From Dioscorea cayenensis subsp. rotundata (lineage: Eukaryota > Streptophyta > Magnoliopsida > Dioscoreales > Dioscoreaceae): a stretch of DNA of 64,000 nt. Below are positions 1 through 11,170 of the stretch, in pieces. Made by a program: the position numbers and the translations under genes. Numbering within the stretch: position 1 is the first letter of the stretch; the number at the start of each line of letters is the position of its first letter. The stretch spans positions 32,673,016-32,737,015 of the forward strand of contig NC_052475.1 in the NCBI RefSeq assembly GCF_009730915.1. The letters are read 5' to 3'. Below the pieces are notes generated by a model. The model saw only the letters and a program-made list of their open reading frames with translations. It did not search any database and was not told the origin of the DNA.

Positions 1-187
1 CCATCGGATTCTGTGATAAGCCGGGCCGGGCCGGTCCGGTTCATTCTGTGAATGAACCGGACCCAGCGGGTTGACCCCGGAGGGTCTCCCCTGTAGCACG
101 GGCGGGTTCTGGGTCCGGTTTCCAGTGAACCGGACCCGACGGGTCGGGCCCGTAGAGCCCGGTTAACCGGCCCGTGCCCACATTTAA
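1..187. mobile_element. GC-rich terminal part of a probable hAT-like DNA transposon
   Basis: This stretch is dense in ACCGG/CCGGT and GGGCCC words, including inverted pairs around CCGGTTCA and TGAACCGG, and it ends with CGGCCCGTGCCCA. Subterminal repeats of this kind, followed by a GGCCCGTGNCCA-like end, are typical of plant hAT elements. It stops where homology between the two GPATCH11 blocks begins (188 here, 27208 in the other copy), so it is specific to copy A. The other end lies outside the window, so no target duplication can be checked. The class is inferred from composition and end sequence only. Confidence 0.4.
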
Positions 188-271
188 TTGCAGCCCATGG
201 ATAGATTGATCTATTAGAGCAACCCGACCCATTAAAAAAAACCCAGGTCTGTGTTGGGTCTCTTGGGCAAT

Positions 272-3200
272 ATGACAACCCAAACGGGAAGCAAGCGAAG
301 CAGAGCTTCAATGGCGGCAAGGGATGGAGAGGAAGAGGACTACATGGGCGACATCTCCGCCTTCCTTCCCGCCGATGATCCTCAGTACAAGAAGGTAACC
401 AAACGCTAACCATGATCTCTCCTTCTCCGGAGTCTCGCCTTTGAAAAGCTTGACAATTCATGATCTCAGATAGCCAGCTGCAAGAATCGTCAGCCGCCGC
501 AGCCGGAGAAGCCGAAGCTCCCGAAGAGTTTGCCGTGGCAGGAGCGGCGGCGGCTGGAGAAGGAGAGGAGGCAGCGAGCGGAGGACGAGAAGACGCGGGC
601 GGCGCTGGAGGTAGCGATCCCGGAGACGAATGTTGGTTTCAAGATGCTGAGGAGAATGGGGTATAGGCCGGAAGAAGGACGGGCGGAGCCGGTCGGGATT
701 GAGATACGCCGGGCAAGGGAGGGGATCGGAGTGGGGGAGGAGAAGAAGAGGAAGGAAAGGGAGGTGGTGGAGAGGAAGAGGATAAGAGAAGAGGAGATGG
801 AGTCGGATTTCGGGTGCAGGAGAAGGTTGGAATGGAGGAGTCGCAGGGTGGCTGGAGATTATCGAAAGGCAGAAGCTGCTTTGGCGCAGCTGGAGAACAG
901 GGAGGTTGAGCCAGTGAAGGAGGATGAGGGTGAGGATCAGGAGGAGGAGGAGGAGGAGCAGCAGATCACTGAAGAGGTAATCTTTTTTTCCCCTGCTATG
1001 GTGTAGCTGGTGATACATCCAAATAGATATAACTTTGTCATCCTTTTATTTTTCCGGGCTCTCTTGTGTCATTCTTGTTGTTATTGCCTTTAGGTATGAT
1101 ATTTCAGAACTTGCTAGGATTAGATATTTTTGCAATTATCTTTTACTATGTCACGAAACAAATAATTTAATATGCTATATGTCGTTGATATGTTTGTAGG
1201 ATTCACCAATTTGTGGAGGTTTTTTATTAATTCCTGTTGAAATTCATTATTAAATTTTAGATTCCTGTATTGTAAAATAATGTGTTTCTGTGCACATGTT
1301 TTGATTGGTGATCAAATATGATGTTAGAACTAACTAGAAATTTGTTTAGATATGATCAACTTTTAATGTTTTTCAAAGAACTTTTGATCGGCAATATGAT
1401 AACAAAAATTTTGGGAACCATGTTGAATTAGCAGGATTCAAGGGTTTGTGGATGTTTTGATTAATTTCTCTGCAAATTCATTTTTAAATTGGATTCATAG
1501 ATTATAGGGTAATGAAATTTTGCAAATTCATACCTAAATTTGGATTTGTAGTTTGTGGTAAGCAGTCAGCACATGGTTTTTAGTGGCTCTGAATTCTTCT
1601 AGTATTTTCTTTCAAATCTCTTTGCTTTGACTGAAGATGTGATATTTTCAGTTTGGTTATTTATCCTCCTAGCTGTTGTTTAATTGAACTTTGTTCTCCA
1701 AGTGATAAGACAGAATGGTTGTAAAATTTGTTTTTGTGGGGGGTAATGCGTATGCATATTCTTGATTAGAAAGGGAAACCTCCTACTGCGCAAATGGATG
1801 TTGAAATGGTTGCTTTTTTTTTTTAATTTACAACCATATAATGCCGATAGTGATGAGTGGTTGAAGAATACCTTCTTGAATGGTTAGGTGTGGGCATTTA
1901 AGTTATGTAATTTCACCATGTTAGTGGCAGAATATTACCATCTTGTTTTAATTTCGAATGCAGATATCTAAATACTTGTATTTTGCTTCTTTTCTTCATG
2001 TTGTCGCCATGGTCTTTGGTCTGTTACCAACCCTTATTGCCGCTATGGTTTTGTGAATTATCCTTTCTGACTTGAATATCCTTACATACCTTTTGAAATA
2101 TGATTTATGTGCTGATAAACTGCCTCCTTGAAATTACTTTTTGGTATATTACGATCTCATAACCTGTTTTTCTCGTATGCCTACTTCTAGCAATTGTGTC
2201 CAAATTTTATTATATGGAAGAAAGATCATGGCTTAATAGCAATTACAGATATTTATATTTTTCATGACCTGCTTGGACTGGCTTGGTTTAAGCTTGATTC
2301 CTTTCTTATCATCTTATAGTTACATAGCCATAGAACAGCTGGGGTGAATTTATTCAAGCTCGGCTGGATTAAAGTTTGTTTTATATATGTTCTTATGGGT
2401 TATGTACATGATTTTATGCATTTTAACTATATCTAAATTATGTCACTGTGCGAAGAATATGATTTGAATGACTTTATTGATTTCTAATCTGATTTTCCTT
2501 CTGTTTGTTCTTTTTTAGTTTTAACAATGACTTGGTATGATTTGGGGCTGTTTGGATTGGCTTTTGGGAAGCCTAGAGGCCTTTTGTTTCTGTAAGTTTA
2601 GGGCTTTTATAGGTTTTTTTTATTTGTTTACATTGCCTTATTTGATAAAGGAGAAGATGTTAGAAAAGGAGGAAAATGGCTTATTGGTTTATTTGTTTAG
2701 ATCTTAGGATCTGGAATTATCAACTTCTGGAAGAAGACCTTTTGCAGGAGTTATTATTATCCAAACACAAAGAATCTGAAGCCCTTACTCAAGAAAGATG
2801 TTATAAAAAAATTCCTCAAAAACTTTTTTCACAAGCTGATTCAGACCGGCTTTTGATTGATGTATGGCTCTTTTTTTAATTGAAATTACCATGTTTTGGA
2901 GCATGTGTTGCATGACAAACCTGATATTAATTTTGAACTGAACTATAATCATAAGTGGCTTGGGGAAACTACTTGTTGTATTTGTTTGTTTCCCCATTTT
3001 CACCTTACCATAGTTCAAAGCTTGAGGATGAGACTGAGGAAGATAAATCTTAAATTACTAGTTTTAAGTACTTTGTAATTAGTATGAACTAGAATACACT
3101 ACTAAGCCGATACAGATTAAGATAGCTTGTTTTGATATCTTAGTCGTATAGACTTCTTCATTCCATACATAAATTAAAAAGGTTGATCATTTTAGTGGTT

Positions 3201-3555
3201 TCCTTTATACTGAAATTACTTCTATGTTGGAGATTTTCTTGTTTTAACTTTTATGGGGAAAAAGAAAAAGGCATGATACATTTTTGGGTTTGTTTTTCAG
3301 GACTTGCATGGCCTATTGTTGAAGTTGAGGGATGAGTATCTCTACTGCCTTTATTGCGGATGCAAGGTGAGTAGTCCACGTCTGCATTTTTGTCAAGTAT
3401 GCTAATGTGATTTGCTCCTACTTTCAAATAAAATGGGACATCTGCTAATAGCTAGCTGCAACTAAGACGCCTTCTGTTTGTTATGGCTGTTTCAGTATGA
3501 ATCAATGGAGACAATGTTAAATGATTGTCCTGGACCCCATGAAGAGGACCACTAA
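272..3555 (+). CDS. GPATCH11: G-patch domain-containing protein 11 homologue, copy A
   Basis: Four exons join in frame: 272-394, 470-976, 3301-3366 and 3496-3555, all with GT-AG borders, giving 251 aa. An acidic N-terminus (EEEDYMGDISAF) precedes a basic charged coiled-coil segment (LPWQERRRLEKERRQ). The G-patch lies around residues 94-135 (NVGFKMLRRMGY...GIG), followed by an E-rich stretch. The C-terminal DUF4187-type module has two Cys pairs (YCLYCGC) and ends CPGPHEEDH. G-patch proteins bind RNA or activate DEAH helicases, and the vertebrate homologue is a nuclear/kinetochore protein; the role in plants is inferred. Intron 2 is long (2.3 kb). The gene runs tail to tail with SPL. It differs from the 250-aa copy B by five amino-acid changes and one Glu codon. 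Confidence 0.9.
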
Positions 3556-4097
3556 AACCCTAATTTCTCCGGGGCTCGGTTGTTGTGTTCGATACAATTA
3601 GCGGATTTGTTGGATCTGATTTTTAAGCATGTCTGCAGGCATTAGATACGTGAAAAGCCTTGTCAGTTGTCGCTTGTCAGACATCAAGCACGTTACTGTT
3701 GAGAAGTAAATGCCATACATGCTTATCAATCTCCTCACACTGTTGGTTGCCTCTGAGGAAAGTCACATACTGCATTTGGAAAACAGAAAATGAAGCATTC
3801 TGGTAGGAATTTTTGAGTTAATAAGACACTGAATCTCCTGACCACTCACTTAGAGGAGAGATGATTGGGCATTGTATCTCGAAATTAAGTTTAGTGTAAG
3901 TGTATAAAATCTCAATTGACTTTTAATTCTTCTTTGAAATTATTATTAGCATCAGTTTTGGAATAATAATGGATAAACCATTCATGCATTATTATTATTA
4001 GTAGGATGTTTATTCAGTCTGCAGCAGTACATGGCAACATGTTTATTAAGCATACAATAATAAAAACAACAGCCAAGATGATCCAAAAGAATGAGAT
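3556..4097. other. Shared 3' spacer between convergent GPATCH11 and SPL (copy A)
   Basis: This holds the 3' untranslated sequence of both genes. I see no open frame with coding character. The equivalent spacer in copy B is 30959-31501 and is nearly identical, apart from homopolymer length differences. Confidence 0.6.
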
Positions 4098-5506
4098 CTA
4101 AAGGTGACGGTCATGGTTCGCACCATTTGAATGACCAAAAGCAGCACCATTGCCCTGCAAGGCAAGCTCGAGCTCGCCGGAGAACCGATGGCTGCTAACC
4201 ATTTCCATGGACCGTCCTTCTAAGCTTTGCATAGGTTCCATGGTCTTTGAAGTCCCATGAACTGGATGATACAAAGCAACTAGTAGCCATGACTGGCTCT
4301 TGTTGAACCATTGGAGGAGGCATCATGATCAGAGGCCGGTTTCTTGCAGTAATGTTGCTGCTCCATTGTTGAGTGTTTGACAGAAGAGAGAGACACAGCT
4401 CGAGTCCGAAACTCCCGGAGAGGATATTCCTAGGCCGGAGAATAAGGTTTCCCCAGTTGAACTTTGCATATATGGATGGAATTGGAAACTATGAGGCGCA
4501 ATGCCACAGGCTAGAGTATTTAACTCCCCTTGCCTCAACAAAGGCATTGCATTGCTGCTGCCAACGCCACCGCCGCTACCGCTTCTGCCTGTCTGTCTAG
4601 CATAACTGAAATCCATCATAGATCCTCTGTATCTATTGTTATCTTCTGTCAAACAATGGTAAAACTTTCAAAGTATATAAAAGCTTGAGATGATGTTGCG
4701 GAGGAAATAGATTGTGAGTTTTAACTGCAAACCTGAGAATGAGGAAGAAAATCGTCCCATGCGAGGTGATAAGGATGTAAGAGGTGGCTTCCTCCGGCGC
4801 TCGTTGTGGCCTGCTAAGCGTCTGCGGCAGCTTCGTTTTACTTGATCGAATTCAGTTAATTGGTGGAACCTATTCAGCAACAAATACTAATGTGCATCAA
4901 TCCATTCAACATTTACATACAACCGTAATTGTCTCGTTGTGTGGTGTGTTTTAGACTAATAGTATCACTACCACATTGGACTCTGTTTTCCCACAGTGAA
5001 AATATTACAGAGATAAACTAACTTCAAGCAGTGTGCAGTGTTGCAAAATCTTATAGAATTCAAATGGTTCATTTGTGACAAAGAAATACACTCCAAATTA
5101 AGCAGTAAAGTTTTCAAAAGATAAATAAATAAATAAAAGAAGAGAGAGACTAACCTACTGCATTGTTGGCAAAAACCTCTGCTCCAAACCAGCAACAATG
5201 ACTTTTGGGGGACTTAGAATGAATGGCACAAACCTTATGCCTGGAATAGTATGCCTTGACATCACTAAGATCCACATTGCACCCTTCCACTTGACACCTC
5301 GGTGCCTGCTGCACTCCTTGCACCACTCCCTTCCCCTTCTTCGCCGTCACCGAGCTTGATCCCTTTGAAGAGCTCCCACCAACACCACCACCAGCAGCAG
5401 TAGTCACATCCTCAAAGTATATTTTCATACCAAACTTGAGTCCATTCACTGAGTCATTTGAGCCGCAGGTGAGAGAGGCTGCCATAGCGCTTGAACTCAC
5501 ATCCAT
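4098..5506 (-). pseudogene. SPL: SBP-box (SPL) transcription factor gene, copy A, reading frame disrupted
   Basis: Three exons align with the intact copy B: 5506-5155, 4869-4733 and 4645-4098. Exon 1 is two bases longer than in copy B because of two one-base expansions in homopolymers (near 5174 and 5206), so the frame leaves the SBP domain after SKSPK, at about residue 101. Exon 3 lacks one base within the miR156 site, lacks nine bases (three codons) in a Gly-rich run, and gains one T near 4223. As written, no functional SBP protein can be made. Every one-base change is a run-length change, so consensus error beside the adjacent N gap is as likely as true decay. If the sequence is real, this is a recent pseudogene. 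Confidence 0.75.
4378..4396 (-). promoter_or_regulatory. Altered miR156 target site in SPL copy A
   Basis: The site is 19 nt here instead of the 20 nt found in copy B (31781-31800). One base of the alternating GA run is missing, which would bulge the miR156 duplex and shifts the coding frame from ALSLLS to VSLF. Confidence 0.75.
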
Positions 5507-5887
5507 TCTCTGAGCATGTGTGTGTGTGTGTAGATGTTATTTAAGAAAGAAAGAAATGGTGTTTTTATTTTTTAATACAGGAAATAAGTGGAAGAGAAGT
5601 TGAACTGATGTTTATCCATCTCTTTCTCTGTTACTACTGTTCTTCCAAAGTAGTGGACAAAGAGATGGAGAGAGAGAGAGAGTGGCGCTGGTTGCAAAGG
5701 AAACAAGTGGGACTCACTTGTCTAAAGTTAACATTGAACTGAGAAATATTAACTCTTTCATGTATGATGTATCCCTTACCTGCCATTTGGCCAATGCCAG
5801 CTTTGCTATCACTGTTCTCTTTTTTCTGGTGCTTCATCATCATTACCATCAGCATGCAAAACTACAAGCATTGATATAATTGAGATG
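5507..5887 (-). promoter_or_regulatory. SPL copy A 5' leader and proximal promoter, truncated by gap
   Basis: This contains a short GT microsatellite (about 5518-5533) and a GA run (about 5668-5684) upstream of the SPL start codon. It is homologous to 32936-33341, where both microsatellites are longer. No TATA box can be assigned with confidence. Confidence 0.4.
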
Positions 5888-6887
5888 NNNNNNNNNNNNN
5901 NNNNNNNNNNNNNNNNNNNNNNNNNNNNNNNNNNNNNNNNNNNNNNNNNNNNNNNNNNNNNNNNNNNNNNNNNNNNNNNNNNNNNNNNNNNNNNNNNNNN
6001 NNNNNNNNNNNNNNNNNNNNNNNNNNNNNNNNNNNNNNNNNNNNNNNNNNNNNNNNNNNNNNNNNNNNNNNNNNNNNNNNNNNNNNNNNNNNNNNNNNNN
6101 NNNNNNNNNNNNNNNNNNNNNNNNNNNNNNNNNNNNNNNNNNNNNNNNNNNNNNNNNNNNNNNNNNNNNNNNNNNNNNNNNNNNNNNNNNNNNNNNNNNN
6201 NNNNNNNNNNNNNNNNNNNNNNNNNNNNNNNNNNNNNNNNNNNNNNNNNNNNNNNNNNNNNNNNNNNNNNNNNNNNNNNNNNNNNNNNNNNNNNNNNNNN
6301 NNNNNNNNNNNNNNNNNNNNNNNNNNNNNNNNNNNNNNNNNNNNNNNNNNNNNNNNNNNNNNNNNNNNNNNNNNNNNNNNNNNNNNNNNNNNNNNNNNNN
6401 NNNNNNNNNNNNNNNNNNNNNNNNNNNNNNNNNNNNNNNNNNNNNNNNNNNNNNNNNNNNNNNNNNNNNNNNNNNNNNNNNNNNNNNNNNNNNNNNNNNN
6501 NNNNNNNNNNNNNNNNNNNNNNNNNNNNNNNNNNNNNNNNNNNNNNNNNNNNNNNNNNNNNNNNNNNNNNNNNNNNNNNNNNNNNNNNNNNNNNNNNNNN
6601 NNNNNNNNNNNNNNNNNNNNNNNNNNNNNNNNNNNNNNNNNNNNNNNNNNNNNNNNNNNNNNNNNNNNNNNNNNNNNNNNNNNNNNNNNNNNNNNNNNNN
6701 NNNNNNNNNNNNNNNNNNNNNNNNNNNNNNNNNNNNNNNNNNNNNNNNNNNNNNNNNNNNNNNNNNNNNNNNNNNNNNNNNNNNNNNNNNNNNNNNNNNN
6801 NNNNNNNNNNNNNNNNNNNNNNNNNNNNNNNNNNNNNNNNNNNNNNNNNNNNNNNNNNNNNNNNNNNNNNNNNNNNNNNNNNNNNNN
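5888..6887. other. Assembly gap, exactly 1000 N
   Basis: Exactly 1000 N, the same length as the second gap. This marks a scaffolding placeholder rather than a measured distance. Sequence on the two sides does not belong together: the right side (6888 onward) has no counterpart after copy B. Confidence 0.98.
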
Positions 6888-7688
6888 CAATTCTTGCTGT
6901 CATCATTAATTGCTTCATCAATAAACACATTATCATGTCTATATATATATATATATATATTTGGTGCTCATTGAGTGGTTGTATTGAAACAAATTTGTCG
7001 TTTGTTCCATTCAACCAGACATGAGTTGTCATCTTCACGTGCTGAATTTTTTTTACGTAAATCCCTTTTAAATTTTTTAGACCACAATAAAAAGATGAAG
7101 TGGCTAAAGATAAAGATTCCTGTAATAAATAAATAAATAAATGCGTTTATTTATTTATTTATTTATTTATTAGGTCAGAGATCCCAAACCCTCTCGTCAA
7201 CAAAAGCTCAATACTGGATACAAAGAAATATCTATATTCACTGTTGTGGGGCCCGCATTTACTGTGCTGATTACTGTAATCCTTCTTCTTGCTTCACTAT
7301 TCTAGCTATACATTAAAAATTTTATGTTAATAAAATTATGGTTTATTTATCTTTTATCTTTAGATCTTAAATATATGCGTATTTCCTTTAAAGAAGGTGA
7401 CAGTTGAGGGATGTTTTCTCTTATTTTGACATAAAAAGAATTATTGTAATAGTTTTATGTAATTAGATAATGACCAAAACCCATTACAGTATATCAAATA
7501 AAATTTTCATTTCTTTTGCATTGAGAAAATATTGGGGAATTGTACCATGTTTTGCATGTTTGCTTTTTGGAAAGAGGGCCCAACTCTCTACAAACTCTCA
7601 ATATTCTTAGATAGATATATATATATATATATGTACATATATACATACATATAACTCTCACCATCTCACTATATCAATCTCTCTCAAT

Positions 7689-8019
7689 ATGAAATCAATG
7701 AAAACACAAGGAGGAGGAGGAGGAAGAAGACTTAATGGAGTTCGGAAATACAAAAATGTCCAAATGAATGCATGGTTTGGGTTTTCCATAGAGTGTGGGG
7801 TTGGCAATTGACCATGGATTGCATGTGGTTTGCAATGTTTCTTGTTGTTTTCCTGAAATAATGGGCAGCTCAGCAGAGCAGGGGTCAGTATGTCACACTC
7901 TTGAGTTATTAATTTCAAAAGATAAAAGGCTGAAATTTCCATCAGTTTTTGTGGCAGGAAAATGGCCTCACAGAACTGTCTTGCCAGATGCCATTTTTGA
8001 TGAGCTCTTCATCAAATAA
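7689..8019 (+). other. Possible small unrecognised gene or remnant
   Basis: An ATG at 7689 opens a 40-codon frame (MKSMKTQGGGGGRR...) that ends at 7811. A second frame from about 7795 ends KWPHRTVLPDAIFDELFIK at 8019. A pyrimidine-rich leader-like stretch (7654-7688) precedes the first ATG. A GT-AG intron could join the two frames, but I recognise no domain. It may equally be a remnant or chance. Confidence 0.15.
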
Positions 8020-10916
8020 TGTGGATATATAGTAAATAAAAATATTGTATATATAATTTTAATGTTAGCAAAAACCAAAAATATCTGCACCAGTTTCAGT
8101 ATTTTTTTTAAAAAATTTGATTGTAACTCTGTGCACTGTTGGTGGATCTGTTCTCTGTGCACTTACAGCCATTCCCAATCATGGTTGCCGGCCACTCCCT
8201 GTAGCTCCTTTCAATCATCCATCACCATCAACAATAACTCTAATACATTTCATGTCTCCTAATTTAATTGCAAATGACTAATTCCACATGAGCAATAGTT
8301 TATTAATTTGTTTATAAGTGATTGTGCTTGAACTTGAAGTATAATGTCCAAAATTCATTTAGATCTTTAACCAATAATAATAATAAAAAAAAAAGAAAAC
8401 AAAGTCTAAGGGCCTGTTTCATGCAGTTCTCTTTTTAATGAAAAATAAAAATATTATAGAAAAAACTAAAAACAAAACTTTGATTTCTCTTATTGTATTT
8501 TTATTTAAAAAAATATATAAATCAAATATATTAATTAGGATGAGAATAATAGTTACAAATACTGAAATATATCTTGGAATAAAAGGACATAGAAGTTAAA
8601 AAAAAGTGTTATTTTTCAATATTTTATTTTATTTTATTTTATTTTTAAGAAATTTGATAAATTATGAATTTATTATAGAGATAAATAAAATAGACTAAAC
8701 GAAACAACAGGGAGAAAATAATCTTAGCTTTGGTTTTAAAAAGTTTAGAGATTTTTAGCATGTGAGTACCTATAATTATTTTATATCGTTGCATGTTTAT
8801 TTTATATTATTTAATTAAAAAAATAAAAATATAAATTGTTATTAAAATAAGACTGTTTTTAGATTTAGGGAATAGGAGTTTTTAACATATCAATCCTTTT
8901 ACTGATGATGACTGTTAACCCTTGTTTGGATTGAAGGAGATGAGCTCATAGTGTTTTCATGAATTGAAGGAATCTTATTTTTTTAATTGATACAATTACA
9001 ATTTTACCATCATTTATTCTTCTCACAAGTTTATATACTTCAATCTTTCATCTATATATATATGTGTGATTCATTCTCACTGAAATCTATATAATAATGA
9101 TTATAATGCTTGTGATGATGATTTGGGTTAGATTTATTAGTTAAACCCAGCTTCTTACTATTATAATCTTTAGCATCAGAGGTGACTAAATACTCACTAT
9201 TTTTAATAATCTAAATAAAATAAATTATTTAATTAAACTATTTAATCATAAAAATTGAAATGAATAATAGTTACATGAATGAATTTATTTAAATATTTTT
9301 ATATGATAATTAAAAAGGAATAAATTTAATTTAATCAAAATATATGATTATAATCATTATTCAGAATATTTTATAATCTACTAAATTTAATTTTAATTAA
9401 ATATCATATATTATTTATACAATATTATTTATTTATTATGAAGGATATATAAATAATTTTACCACAATTCTCTTTTATACTTTTTCAAATTCCACGCTTT
9501 CATTCCTCCGATCAAAAGTGAATGATGTGTGTACTTGGTGAAAATAGTTGATCAAGTCAAAAATGGATTTTTTGATAAATCTCTCTTCTATTAAATGTGA
9601 CTAAAAGCTTTTTGATATATATCTCTCTTCTATTAAATAGTTGATCAAGTCAAAAATGGATTTTTTGATATATATATACTACCTGTTTTAAAGCGTATTT
9701 GTAAAAAATAAAATCTTTTCCTATTTTTTATAGGTTTTTCTTCTATGGTAAATATTTCAGTAATTTAAATTGGAAAGAAATAAAAAAAAAGAGTGAGAAA
9801 GAGAATAAATAAATAAATTAAATTTGATAGAAATGGAAAAGAAAGAATCAGAAAAGATGGATATTTTAAGTACTTTAGTTTGAACTTTCAAATACCAATA
9901 TATATATTAATAAAAATTATATTTACATGTACTCAGCGATATATATTAATAAAAATTATATATATATATATATATATTAATTCATTGAGCTCATTATCCA
10001 ATCTCCCATAACATAACAATTTTTTATTTTGAAATAATATATTTAATGTATAATATAATATTTCCATAAGAAATTGTGATTTAAATTTTTATAATAATTT
10101 TATAATATATATTAAAAAACAAAGCATTACCAAACGCCACCTAAATTAGGGGGTAATCTTTTTATTCTTTTTATTCTTCTATATTCCTTTATGGGGACCA
10201 ATAAAAAAAATTAGAAAACTTCCTTTGTTGAGGACAAAGTTTCCTGCAAAATTCCAACATAATTGCAAGATGACAATTATTTTTTTATATAAATTATTCT
10301 AAATTCAAACATGTGTCATTTGAGTTTTGTTTGATATTTTAATTCTTTTTGAGAATTCAATAATTTTTTTTGGGATGAATGAATACTCATTAATATTACT
10401 TAATATATAATTGTCATCTTTAACAAAATTGCTAATCTAACTTAAACTTCAAACAAACATTATAACAAATCCAAAAAAAATTAAAAAATCACCAATTGAG
10501 GAAATAAAAAGAAAGAGAGGAAGAAAAGCAAATAATATATTGAAATATTTAGACTATTGTGATAAAAAATAAAAAAAATCCAAACTCTTTCAAAACAAGG
10601 ACTCTTAATTACATAAAACATTTACTAATTAGCAACATTATCTAATATATAAATTATCTGAAACACTTAACACTGTCACAAATAGACTCACAAATAATAA
10701 GAGGGAGAAAAAGCATACAGATGAATAACCATGATAATTTTGAAGTAGAGAAAAGCAAAATATATATATCTTCGGTGCATCTTGATTAATATTGTGTGGT
10801 TAACGGGAGTCTACACACACGACACACCACGATATGTTCATCTTTGTCATCTCATAGAAATTAGTATCAAGACTATAATTCCCACATGTTAATTTATGTG
10901 TGTGTGTGTGTTTGTT

Positions 10917-10924
10917 TATAAATA
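10917..10924 (+). promoter_or_regulatory. Candidate TATA box for LOX
   Basis: TATAAATA lies about 250 bp before the LOX start codon, just after a short GT microsatellite. The following 240 bases are pyrimidine-rich, as expected for a plant leader. The assignment rests on motif and position only. Confidence 0.3.
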
Positions 10925-11170
10925 TCAACTCCCACATCTATACATGCACCATATCGACCATTCTACCTCTTACTGAACTTTCCGTTTCGTGCTTGTCTAG
11001 CTTTGCTCAGTTTGTCAAAGCCTTTCTACATTATTGCAACCCATTTATTTATCTCAGTAAGCCTACTACTACATCCTCTCAACAAGTTAACAAAACACAA
11101 GATATCTCAATCCAATATCAAAGTTCTCTCCATTTGAATCTATCTCTCTGCCTGCTTCTCATCAAAAATC

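Larger units (their letters stand above)
188..5887 (+). repeat. Direct block duplication, copy A (GPATCH11 + SPL)
   Basis: The whole stretch matches 27208-33352 in the same orientation, in exons, introns, the intergenic spacer and the SPL 5' flank, with only scattered substitutions and short indels. The left edge is the shared ATTGCAGCCC. The right edge is hidden by the N gap. Copy A lacks the MITE present in copy B and a short T-rich insertion in the SPL intron. Its GA and GT microsatellites are shorter. Confidence 0.95.
6888..11170. other. AT-rich intergenic region upstream of LOX
   Basis: This is mostly low-complexity AT sequence with TA and TAAA microsatellites (about 6938-6960, 7127-7171, 7615-7632 and 9957-9980). 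A local duplication of about 32 bp lies at 9547-9578 and 9639-9670 (AGTTGATCAAGTCAAAAATG...). The GGGCCTGTTT near 8410 resembles a MITE end, but no matching partner was secure. The last 300 bases are probably LOX promoter and leader. Confidence 0.5.

Noticed and set aside
458-1018. Long minus-strand open frame rich in Leu and Pro, repeated at 27861-28418
   Set aside because: It is the antisense shadow of GPATCH11 exon 2, whose GAG/AGG codons read as CTC/CCT in reverse. The sense frame has the G-patch and correct splice sites.
5809-7038. Apparent open frames hundreds of codons long across the first gap, and similarly across 33005-34384
   Set aside because: They consist of unknown residues over N and carry no coding information.
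8405-8712. Possible hAT-type MITE starting GGGCCTGTTT
   Set aside because: The opposite end (near AAACGAAACAACAGGG) matches only loosely and no 8-bp target duplication was found.
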